A stretch of DNA of 64,000 bases, from contig NZ_LITU01000083.1 of assembly GCF_001280595.1 (NCBI RefSeq), forward strand, positions 344,621-408,620, read 5' to 3'. The notes under the pieces were generated by a model. The model did no database searches, was not told the DNA's origin, and saw only the letters and a program-made list of their open reading frames with translations. Positions 45,664 through 52,079 of the stretch are shown here, piece after piece. Source of the stretch: Paenibacillus xylanivorans (GTDB lineage: Bacteria; Bacillota; Bacilli; Paenibacillales; Paenibacillaceae). The position numbers and the translations under genes are program-made. Every line of letters starts with the position of its first letter. Positions within the stretch are counted from its first letter, which is position 1.

Positions 45664-46578
45664 ATGGACATTGTTTCATTCAGCAAAGCTGCCAAGGTAG
45701 AACGTGAAGTCAAACAAGCCAGAGATTCCTTTGCCACGCTTGATGGAAGGCTGGACGCAGTTTCCACTGGCAATGTCGTTTCGGTGAGACTAAAGACAGA
45801 GCTGCCGACCATAGGTGAAGCAGGAAGATTATATCTGGTACGCCAGGACTCAAGCAATCAGAACACCTCAACAACGTATACATACAGTGGTGGGGAATAT
45901 GTGAAGGTTGGCGGTGACCGAGTTTCTAATCATATGGATAACGGAGCCGTGAATATCAATGGTACCAAAACGTTGATTTACTCCCACCCCGACACACACA
46001 GTGCGGACATTTTGATAGATGGAAACACGAAAGTGGTTATGACCCCACAAGAGCGTGAGAAGCTGTTAAATGTAGAGAGTGAAGCGAATCATTATATTCA
46101 TCCGGATACACATAGCGCAGATATGATCATCGATGGTGCAACCCATGTGAGCATGACTGTATCCGAGCGCAAGCGCTTGAGTGTGATGGACCCATGGGAT
46201 GCAATCAGTGATTTGGTGGATTATACAGACGTAGTTACTTATTTTGCTAATGATATGCAAGGCCGGGTCATTCGACAAGTCGTCACAGACAATTACACGG
46301 AGCAGGTAGTCACAGAGCCATTGCTGATCATGCCGATTTCGACAGATGGGTATGTGCAAAATGATTCGTTCTTGGTGATTTCCATTGGTGAAGTTCATCG
46401 GTTTGATGGAAAAGCCTTTGTACAGCTGCCGACCTTGGTCGATGTTATATATCATTATGATGATGAGGGAAGACTGGAATCTAAGTCCATCACCAGGATG
46501 GCAGTCACCCCAATTCAAATTAACTTCAAATACATCTATGACTCTCTGGGGAATCGCATAGCGGTTAAGAAATATTAA
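45664..46578 (+). CDS. Short tail fibre with phage-type repeats and YD end (304 aa)
   Basis: Has a duplicated phage tail fibre motif: SHPDTHSADILIDGNTKV with MTPQEREKL, and HPDTHSADMIIDGATHV with MTVSERKRL, the His-Pro...Asp-x-Ile pattern seen in many fibre shafts. The C-terminus has YD-type units (YHYDDEGRLESKS, YIYDSLGNRIAVK), like the 588-residue fibre. A GEAGRLYLVRQ collar-type segment lies near residue 55. ATG 45664 follows AGGAGGGA. A terminator follows the stop. This is the last gene of the fibre region. Confidence 0.8.
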   Translation: MDIVSFSKAAKVEREVKQARDSFATLDGRLDAVSTGNVVSVRLKTELPTIGEAGRLYLVRQDSSNQNTSTTYTYSGGEYVKVGGDRVSNHMDNGAVNINGTKTLIYSHPDTHSADILIDGNTKVVMTPQEREKLLNVESEANHYIHPDTHSADMIIDGATHVSMTVSERKRLSVMDPWDAISDLVDYTDVVTYFANDMQGRVIRQVVTDNYTEQVVTEPLLIMPISTDGYVQNDSFLVISIGEVHRFDGKAFVQLPTLVDVIYHYDDEGRLESKSITRMAVTPIQINFKYIYDSLGNRIAVKKY

Positions 46579-46605
46579 GGGATAGCTTATGCTGTCCTTT
46601 TTTTG
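46579..46605 (+). terminator. Terminator after the fibre region
   Basis: GGATAGC and GCTGTCC pair with one T-G wobble around TTAT, followed by a run of seven T or more. It closes the transcript ending with the short tail fibre. Confidence 0.78.
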
Positions 46606-46633
46606 TTCTAAAAAAGAATTCTGACTGAACAGG

Positions 46634-46662
46634 TTAACATCCTGACGGTTAGGACGTATAGA
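46634..46662 (+). promoter_or_regulatory. ECF-type element promoter, site 4
   Basis: TTAAC (46634-46638), 16 bp, CGTATAGA (46655-46662), in the 176-bp gap between the fibre terminator and the 107-residue gene. The leader would be about 85 bases. Confidence 0.72.
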
Positions 46663-46754
46663 GAGAATAGTGAAGGTATGAAGGCTAACACTTGAGTTTT
46701 ATTTTTTATTTCCTAGTACGTTAGAACACATTTTTGCCCAGGAGGTATTACTAG

Positions 46755-47078
46755 ATGAATATTGGACTCACCGCTCATTTCTATTTCAAGGGAAGTGGCA
46801 AAAAGAAAACAGTAACATGGATTGAGGATAATCCCAGGCTGCAACAAAAAGAGAAGGATTCCGATAAAGTTGTTCGCGAGATTCCTTTAACTGCTGATGA
46901 GGTCAAGCAAGAGTATCGTAGGCTTTTTACCAAACATAAAAATGAGGGGAAGTCGATCACTTTGGAAGATACAGATCAGATTGTGCACATCATTGATCTC
47001 ACCGATGTTCGTAATATAGAGCTTACTTCGAAGGAGGAGAACACCGATGCTGTACAGACTGACCTTTGCGCTGAATAA
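46755..47078 (+). CDS. Small hypothetical protein (107 aa)
   Basis: Unrecognised. The start ATG 46755 follows AGGAGG. The N-terminal half is beta with basic patches (LTAHFYFKGSGKKKTVTWI), then a helical Lys/Glu-rich part. It overlaps the next gene by 32 bp. Expression from promoter site 4 links it to the particle regulon; function unknown. Confidence 0.6.
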   Translation: MNIGLTAHFYFKGSGKKKTVTWIEDNPRLQQKEKDSDKVVREIPLTADEVKQEYRRLFTKHKNEGKSITLEDTDQIVHIIDLTDVRNIELTSKEENTDAVQTDLCAE

Positions 47079-47238
47079 TGAGGAGATTGTCACAATGGAG
47101 ATGACCTCGGAGAAGAACGATCTAGTTGGTGCAACGGAAGAGGCATTCGATGTGATTGAGAGGGAGTATGGTGCCAATGTGGTTTTAAATCTGGTGGCGT
47201 TCAGCCTGCTCAAAGTTGACGTGCTTAATGAACAATAA
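47047..47238 (+). CDS. Small hypothetical protein (63 aa)
   Basis: Unrecognised product with a very good ribosome-binding site (GAAGGAGGAG) before ATG 47047, which lies inside the end of the previous gene. The sequence (YRLTFALNNEEIVTMEMT, then EEAFDVIEREYGANVVLN) suggests a small alpha-beta fold. Overlap and shared promoter make it the partner of the 107-residue gene. Confidence 0.62.
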   Translation: MLYRLTFALNNEEIVTMEMTSEKNDLVGATEEAFDVIEREYGANVVLNLVAFSLLKVDVLNEQ

Positions 47239-47334
47239 GGTTAAATAGTAGATGCTAAAACGAAATAGTATAGTTCTAAGCGTAAATTGCTGCTTTATTT
47301 GAATAATTGTAAACCATAGTAAAACCAGTGATAT

Positions 47335-47369
47335 ACCCCAAGCCTACTTCTGGGGTCTATTCCTTTTTC
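47335..47369 (+). terminator. Terminator after the two small genes
   Basis: ACCCCA (47335-47340) and TGGGGT (47351-47356) pair, followed by CTATTCCTTTTTC. It separates the small-protein pair from the DUF2294 gene. Confidence 0.7.
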
Positions 47370-47482
47370 TGAAAAGATACCGGGAACTTTAGTCCATAAA
47401 CGCATTGAAACTTGTCTTGTATAAGGAGTTTTGATTAAATTAGGTTTGATTATTGTATTCAGGGGCAATAGGAGGGAAAAGG

Positions 47483-47899
47483 ATGATTGTAGGGAGGGAT
47501 GTGAACATTGAGATAAAAGACTTGGAAAGAGAACTCGCGAAAATGGCATCAAGAATTAGAAAAGATTTTACTGAACGCGGGCCAGTAGATACCAGAGTCG
47601 TCATCATGAATCATTTTATCATCCTGAAGTTTACAGCAAAATTCACCAAACCTGAAGCGTTCATGCTTGAACACATGCAATCGCATTCCAGTCAGATCTT
47701 TGCCGAATACAAGCTGAAGCTTGCACAAATGATGAGAGAAGATTTCAGTCCTGTTTTCTCCTATATTCACCTGGGTTTGAAAATTGAAGATATTGAAACC
47801 ATGTTCTTTGGCACTGATTTTGCGGAACAGGTAACTGTCTTTAAAATGAACAAGGATGTTGAGGGGCTGCTGAAAAACGATGCTATAAATATGCCTTAA
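47483..47899 (+). CDS. DUF2294 domain protein
   Basis: A 138-residue protein matching the DUF2294 layout: a helical start (IKDLERELAKMASRIRKDF), the ERGPVDTRVVIMNHFIILK strand pair, FTKPEAFMLEHMQ and the closing strands MFFGTDFAEQVTVFKMNK. The role of DUF2294 is not established. ATG 47483 is used, as AGGAGGGAAAAGG precedes it; the in-frame ATG at 47453 lies ahead of that site. It stands between the fibre region and the regulatory segment. Confidence 0.75.
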   Translation: MIVGRDVNIEIKDLERELAKMASRIRKDFTERGPVDTRVVIMNHFIILKFTAKFTKPEAFMLEHMQSHSSQIFAEYKLKLAQMMREDFSPVFSYIHLGLKIEDIETMFFGTDFAEQVTVFKMNKDVEGLLKNDAINMP

Positions 47900-47954
47900 G
47901 ACTCATGAATATTTGTTTTGTTATTGGATAGGTTCTTCGGAACTAATTTTAATG

Positions 47955-47984
47955 TTGACAATATCCTACATATTTCCTTATACT
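47955..47984 (+). promoter_or_regulatory. Strong sigma-A promoter of candidate small RNA
   Basis: TTGACA (47955-47960), 18 bp, TATACT (47979-47984). It is the best sigma-A match I noticed in the element. It lies in a 732-bp gap (47900-48631) that has no convincing protein gene. Confidence 0.75.
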
Positions 47985-47990
47985 ACCCTT

Positions 47991-48155
47991 ATGGCGATCA
48001 GATAGAATTAATAATCTTGACGAAGCCTGCAACTGTATTAGAGAGCTTCAAGACCATAATTTCGGTAATTGGAACGAAATAGATGTCAGACCAAGACCGA
48101 CACATTCCACCATTTTGGTATTTTCCTAGTGGTGCGCTCTGTGTTGGTCTTTTTG
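47991..48155 (+). ncRNA. Candidate small RNA (about 165 nt)
   Basis: Bounded by the TTGACA/TATACT promoter and by a 10-bp terminator stem (GACCGACACA at 48095-48104 with TGTGTTGGTC at 48140-48149) followed by TTTTTG. The transcript contains no open frame longer than about 22 codons and no good ribosome-binding site. I do not recognise a known RNA family. Constitutive promoter strength beside the SOS and sigma-factor region suggests a regulatory RNA that restrains the element, but target and function are unknown. Confidence 0.55.
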
Positions 48156-48172
48156 TTTGCAAAAAAACGGGC

Positions 48173-48201
48173 TTTACGTTTCCTAGTTGGCTTCGTATAT
48201 A
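48173..48201 (+). promoter_or_regulatory. ECF-type element promoter, variant site 7
   Basis: TTTAC (48173-48177), 16 bp, CGTATATA (48194-48201). It is weaker than the other six sites, in both boxes. It lies 431 bp before the element sigma factor gene and could provide autoregulation. Confidence 0.45.
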
Positions 48202-48240
48202 GTGGGTAAAAGGTGTTTAGACGAAGCTGATAAAAATATG

Positions 48241-48270
48241 TTGCGAACATTAGTTCGTATTTGTTATTCT
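48241..48270 (+). promoter_or_regulatory. LexA (SOS) box over a sigma-A-like promoter
   Basis: CGAACATTAGTTCG (48244-48257) has both arms of the Bacillus-type LexA consensus CGAAC-N4-GTTCG exactly. It overlaps the -35 box and spacer of TTGCGA (48241-48246), 18 bp, TATTCT (48265-48270). LexA bound here would block the promoter; DNA damage would release it. The first clear gene downstream is the sigma factor at 48632. Confidence 0.78.
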
Positions 48271-48555
48271 GAATGTAATAGGTTGGAAAAGTGGCACTGA
48301 ACAAATATTCATTGCTGTGTTTTGAAAGTTAGGATTCGATCTTGTTGTTGTGGATATCAGAATGAGGAGGTGAATCATTTAAGTATTTTTTTGCAATGCA
48401 AAAGACTTATCTAGCTTTAAGCTTCGCCTGAAGAAGATGTTTCATATTTACGAAGAAGTGATAACACTACATATTAGGTATGGTTTTTTTGGACATCGGC
48501 AAGTCATTCATAAAGTTTGGTTACGGTGAGAGATGCTAGATTGTGAGTGAAAGAA

Positions 48556-48600
48556 TTGAAGATAATTATAACTATAGAAATACTAGTTAAAGTTTAACTA
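48556..48600 (+). promoter_or_regulatory. Sigma-A-like promoter with 17-bp palindromic operator
   Basis: TTGAAG (48556-48561), 17 bp, AATACT (48579-48584). Overlapping its 3' end is TAGTTAAAGTTTAACTA (48584-48600), a perfect palindrome with one central base. This is a typical arrangement for a dimeric repressor next to a promoter, 32 bp before the sigma factor start. Confidence 0.65.
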
Positions 48601-48631
48601 ACAACTAAATAATCATTGGGGGAAAATGATA

Positions 48632-49198
48632 ATGTCTGCTACGACTGCTATGGGGTTTGATGATTTATTTGAAATTGGGGATATAGATACGTTTTTGAAC
48701 AAAGCACAGGAAAAATGTCGCCATAAGCTTAGAGGCAAAACGTTTGCAGGGATGGAAAAAGAGGATGTAACGCAGGAGATCATGATTAAGTTATATAACG
48801 CGCTGGACAAGTATGATGCTGAAAAAGCAAAAATGTCGACGTTTGTTGATCACCTGATCGAGAATAAAATCAAGGATATGTACCGCAAATGCATGTCTGA
48901 GAAAAACCTCAGTGTCGTTAACGCTGTCCAGCTTGTGTGTACTGATCTTGGCTCCAGTGATGAAAGTGAGGGAACAGATACAGCGCTAACACTTGGGCAC
49001 GTCGGGTTTGCTTTTGAGAATTTTGAATTCGTGACTGACATCATGGAGAATATGAAGCTTAATGACCGGGAGAAAGAGATTTTTAAACTTCGAACCTCGG
49101 GGTACGAGTTTGTAGAAATTGCAGCAATGTTAGGTGTATCCAAGGCACGCATATCACAGTTGTGGAAAGCGATTCGTGAGAAATACGAAGCTCTGTAG
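48632..49198 (+). CDS. Element-encoded ECF-like sigma factor (188 aa)
   Basis: Sigma-70 family protein with regions 2 and 4 only. Region 2 is seen as EKEDVTQEIMIKLYNALDKY with KMSTFVDHLIENKIKDMYRK; region 4 as LNDREKEIFKLRTSGYEFVE then IAAMLGVSKARISQLWKAIR, a clear helix-turn-helix. It should direct RNA polymerase to the ECF-type promoters of the element (inference). ATG 48632 is used; GGGGG lies nine bases upstream, and ATG 48626 is too close. Upstream are a LexA-controlled promoter, a variant ECF-type site and a palindromic operator, so its expression is heavily controlled. The terminator-promoter fusion at 49271-49307 follows. Confidence 0.88.
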   Translation: MSATTAMGFDDLFEIGDIDTFLNKAQEKCRHKLRGKTFAGMEKEDVTQEIMIKLYNALDKYDAEKAKMSTFVDHLIENKIKDMYRKCMSEKNLSVVNAVQLVCTDLGSSDESEGTDTALTLGHVGFAFENFEFVTDIMENMKLNDREKEIFKLRTSGYEFVEIAAMLGVSKARISQLWKAIREKYEAL

Positions 49199-49270
49199 TA
49201 TCAAATTAAATGGCAATTAATAGCCGAAGCTTGTTGCAGATTGATCATCAAAACGATACATATCATTAAA

Positions 49271-49295
49271 AGCACCCTTAACGGGGTGCTTTTTT
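49271..49295 (+). terminator. Terminator of the sigma factor gene
   Basis: AGCACCC (49271-49277) and GGGTGCT (49284-49290) form a perfect seven-base stem followed by TTTTT. The loop begins TTAAC, the -35 box of the following promoter. Confidence 0.82.
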
Positions 49296-49307
49296 ATGTC
49301 GTATAGA
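49278..49307 (+). promoter_or_regulatory. ECF-type element promoter, site 5
   Basis: TTAAC (49278-49282), 17 bp, CGTATAGA (49300-49307). The -35 box is in the loop of the sigma gene terminator, the same fused architecture as site 2. It drives the 128-residue gene. Confidence 0.72.
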
Positions 49308-49346
49308 GTAATTGATCGATTGAATAATGGAGGGTGGCAGAAGAAT

Positions 49347-49733
49347 ATGCTCAGTGTTGTTGTGTTGGGATTTACATTGGAAAGTCTGTCGGCATTTCCT
49401 GATATTGCTTGGGCCCACCACGATTCGTCTACCGCTTCCGACCTAAGTAACCGGGAGTATGCGTTGATTATTGAGAAGGTTGTCTTACAAGCAGATGCGT
49501 TGCTAGTTAATCTCGATGTGGAAAAGCTTACTCCTACTGAGGTAGTGATCTTACATCATGCGTATATGCAAAACAAACCGATTATGGGTGTAGGACTTAG
49601 GGTATGGGAGCCTGTGATTGAGGAAATGTTGTCCAAGCGAATGAATGACCTATATCGAGCAGTTGTTCATATTCGAACGTATTATACGCTCATTAGCGGT
49701 GCCCCAGATATTTCTCCTGTATTAAAACGTTAA
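49347..49733 (+). CDS. Nucleoside 2-deoxyribosyltransferase-like protein (128 aa)
   Basis: Resembles the nucleoside 2-deoxyribosyltransferase/TIR-like fold: MLSVVVLGFTLES at the N-terminus, ADALLVNLDVEKLTPTEVVI in the middle (Asp then Glu in the usual order) and YMQNKPIMGVGLR after. The match is by pattern, not by a named family. ATG 49347 is used because the promoter -10 box at 49300-49307 excludes the longer frame starting at 49296; GGAGGG is 12 bases upstream. Under element promoter site 5. A nucleotide-metabolising or signalling role is possible. Confidence 0.5.
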   Translation: MLSVVVLGFTLESLSAFPDIAWAHHDSSTASDLSNREYALIIEKVVLQADALLVNLDVEKLTPTEVVILHHAYMQNKPIMGVGLRVWEPVIEEMLSKRMNDLYRAVVHIRTYYTLISGAPDISPVLKR

Positions 49734-49758
49734 CTGTCAATGATACAACGCGTATAGA
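49730..49758 (+). promoter_or_regulatory. ECF-type element promoter, site 6
   Basis: TTAAC (49730-49734), 16 bp, CGTATAGA (49751-49758). The -35 box overlaps the TAA stop of the preceding gene. It drives the 147-residue gene and probably the 71-residue gene behind it. Confidence 0.72.
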
Positions 49759-49818
49759 GCAATTGAAGAGCTGAAAAGCCAGGCTCAAGATATTTTGAAT
49801 ATATGGAGGAATGACCGT

Positions 49819-50262
49819 ATGACACAAATGATAAAAGCAAAAGACGATACATTAACCGAAGAATTGGTTGCAAGTCTAGTTGGAAAATGCGTTCACGCAC
49901 CAACAAATGTGCATGAGATTCAAACGCCCACAGGCGCAACAACAAAAGCCAATGTATGGTTTGCGGGTACTGTAGCTGGCTATGAAAAAGCAGTTATTGG
50001 ATTCAACTATGAAGCGGACGAATTTCACGAGCAACCGCAAACCTACTACAACGTCCATTTAACAGATGGTATGGGATATATTCTCACAAGTGCATTTGAA
50101 CTGGAGATATATGAGTTGACTCAAGAGGAGTTTGCTCAGTTGATCGAGGAGAAAAAGAAAGAAGAGAACACCGAAAACGTCAACGAATCCCTTTCCGATG
50201 TGCTGAGCAATAAAGAAACAAACGAAGAATTAAATCCCGAGCTTCTTATCGGTAATGAATAA
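49819..50262 (+). CDS. Hypothetical protein (147 aa)
   Basis: Unrecognised. Residues 1-105 are mixed alpha-beta with a Trp/Phe/Tyr-rich strand set (NVWFAGTVAGYEKAVIGFNY, TYYNVHLTDGMGYILTSAF), like a small SH3- or Tudor-like barrel. The last 40 residues are Glu/Asn-rich and probably disordered. ATG 49819 follows GGAGGAA; the upstream TTG lies before this site. Under promoter site 6. Confidence 0.62.
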   Translation: MTQMIKAKDDTLTEELVASLVGKCVHAPTNVHEIQTPTGATTKANVWFAGTVAGYEKAVIGFNYEADEFHEQPQTYYNVHLTDGMGYILTSAFELEIYELTQEEFAQLIEEKKKEENTENVNESLSDVLSNKETNEELNPELLIGNE

Positions 50263-50478
50263 ATGAAGATGAAAAATTATGCCGTAGATATTGCTGTAAA
50301 GATGTTTATATCCCCATCACCCCTGGATCTAGAGGAACAGATCAACACCTGGATGAATGTCAAACCAAATGTATTGGTTATTGGGGTGGATGTTACTTCC
50401 GCCTACGATCCAGCAACCAGCAGGTTAGAATATACAGCAATCTTGGCATATCAAACCAGTGAGCGATATGGGCCTTAA
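50263..50478 (+). CDS. Small protein, Cse60-like in layout (71 aa)
   Basis: Begins directly after the previous TAA (ATG 50263; ATG 50269 also possible), with only a weak ribosome-binding site, so translation is likely coupled. The layout KMFISPSPLDLEEQINTWM, then VLVIGVDVTSAY and YTAILAYQTS resembles the small Cse60 sporulation protein fold (strand, helix, two strands), but the match is loose. Function is unknown. Confidence 0.5.
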   Translation: MKMKNYAVDIAVKMFISPSPLDLEEQINTWMNVKPNVLVIGVDVTSAYDPATSRLEYTAILAYQTSERYGP

Positions 50479-50611
50479 TAGGAAAAAGGAGACCTATAAA
50501 CTTGACAACAACAGACCTATAAATTATTGGGGTACAAGTTCGTGCAAGCAGGCATAAACTACGGTTTCCTTCTATTATATAAGGTTCAACCTAAGGAGGT
50601 GAGCAATCCCG

Positions 50612-51229
50612 TTGGTTATATTTGAAAAAATCGGGATGATCATTACGGTGGTACTAGCATCTATAACGTTATATGGCGGGCTGATTGCACCAACTGCTTC
50701 TAATTCAATTGGAGAACAACATACAAAACAAGCTCTCAAAGTGAAATCAAGTCCGGATTCTACGTCCCATAAAGAAATGGTAGATATGTTGGAGCATTAT
50801 ATTGATTCTTATCAAGAGAAGATGGTAAGCCAGGCTAAATTGTTGAAGTATGTGAAGTGGGTTGATCAATATATTGAAGGCTCCAATATAGACTCTCTGT
50901 GGATATTCGCCATGATCTGGCAGGAGAGCCGCTTAATAGAGGATAGCACATCGAATCATGGAGCCATCGGGCTCCTTCAAATACTGCCGAGTACGGCCAA
51001 AACGTTTGGTGTTAAAGGCAGTGACTTATACAAGCCTGAAGTTAACATCAAAACCAGCATTAAATATATGGAATATCTGTTGGAAAAGTATGATGGAAAC
51101 CTTCGTACAGCAACGATTGCGTACAATCAAGGGGAAGGAAATGTCGACAAGGGTAAGGCTCGCCCCTGGTATTACAACCAAGTGAAGAAACACCATAGCA
51201 AGATGATTCAGATGTTAAAGAAAAATTAA
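50612..51229 (+). CDS. Membrane-anchored lytic transglycosylase (SLT domain)
   Basis: Cleaves the glycan strand of peptidoglycan between MurNAc and GlcNAc. A membrane segment lies at residues 8-28 (GMIITVVLASITLYGGLIA), followed by a helical linker and the SLT domain from about residue 85. The catalytic Glu is Glu105 in WQESRLIEDS, with GAIGLLQILPSTA and TIAYNQGEGN as the other signature motifs. TTG 50612 follows AAGGAGGTGA. It complements the holin-amidase pair at the other end of the element. It could assist particle release or local wall remodelling. Confidence 0.88.
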   Translation: MVIFEKIGMIITVVLASITLYGGLIAPTASNSIGEQHTKQALKVKSSPDSTSHKEMVDMLEHYIDSYQEKMVSQAKLLKYVKWVDQYIEGSNIDSLWIFAMIWQESRLIEDSTSNHGAIGLLQILPSTAKTFGVKGSDLYKPEVNIKTSIKYMEYLLEKYDGNLRTATIAYNQGEGNVDKGKARPWYYNQVKKHHSKMIQMLKKN

Positions 51230-51284
51230 GTAAGAACGTTAGATTGTTGGTGAACTTCCACAACATTTACATAGGGAGATCTAG

Positions 51285-52079
51285 ATGGATAAATTTTCAG
51301 AACATATTAACATGAAGTTGAAGTTGGACAAGAAATTTTACTCTATGGATCTTGTAGGAAATATTGAACGATGTCAAGTCGATGAACATTTTCTAGGAGA
51401 TAGCATTTTGGTTAACGAGAACTTGATTTGGCATTCCGTACATAAATACATTGGAAAACCGGAAGTCATTATCAAAAATCATTGTGTTGAAAAAGACGAT
51501 ATTCTTCAATTGGGTCGCCTTGGTTTCATTAAAGCGGTCAAAGCATTTGACACAGGGCGTGGTGTGAAATTTAGTTCGTTTGCGGTTACTGCCATTGTAA
51601 GGGAAATTCGATGTTTTCTGAGAGATAGCGCAAGCATCATTCGACCCACTCGTACAGCTACTGAATTAATTAACCGAATCAATCGGCTGGAGCATGATAT
51701 GGGGTATCTCCCGACAACTCATGAAATCGCCTTGTTGCTCGACGAAGAAGAGGAGAAAATCAACAAGGCGCTTCAAGTGGGCAAGGGAGTCAAATATCTG
51801 GATGAGCCTGTCGGAGCAGATGATCAGCAAGCTCAAGCAGTTACGTTGATGGATACCATCTATAGTGGGGAAAACATTGAGGATGGAGTGGTGGACCGAA
51901 TTTATGTTGACGCCGTTATTGACTCAGTGAAGCGCAAGTTAAGCGAGAAGGAAGTCACTGTCCTGAAACATCGGGTAGACGGCTTTAATCAAACACAAAC
52001 AGCGGAGATGGAAGACATTAGCCAGATGAGAGTCTCCAGAATTATGCGAAAAGTGGCCAAGATGCTGGATAATAACTAA
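51285..52079 (+). CDS. Element-encoded sigma factor, SigB/F/G-like (264 aa)
   Basis: Sigma-70 family protein with regions 2, 3 and 4. Region 2 is DILQLGRLGFIKAVKAFDTG with KFSSFAVTAIVREIRCFLRD; region 3 is RINRLEHDMGYLPTTHEIAL; region 4 is LSEKEVTVLKHRVDGFNQTQ then ISQMRVSRIMRKVAKMLDNN. The layout is like the sporulation/general-stress group rather than the ECF group. ATG 51285 follows AGGGAGA. It is the last gene before the right-hand repeat. Its target promoters are unknown; the shared TCTACACTATG motif is a candidate. Confidence 0.85.
   Translation: MDKFSEHINMKLKLDKKFYSMDLVGNIERCQVDEHFLGDSILVNENLIWHSVHKYIGKPEVIIKNHCVEKDDILQLGRLGFIKAVKAFDTGRGVKFSSFAVTAIVREIRCFLRDSASIIRPTRTATELINRINRLEHDMGYLPTTHEIALLLDEEEEKINKALQVGKGVKYLDEPVGADDQQAQAVTLMDTIYSGENIEDGVVDRIYVDAVIDSVKRKLSEKEVTVLKHRVDGFNQTQTAEMEDISQMRVSRIMRKVAKMLDNN

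Noticed and set aside
48086..48304. Minus-strand frame of 72 codons in the regulatory gap
   Set aside because: No ribosome-binding site, and it runs across the small-RNA terminator, an ECF-type site and the LexA box.
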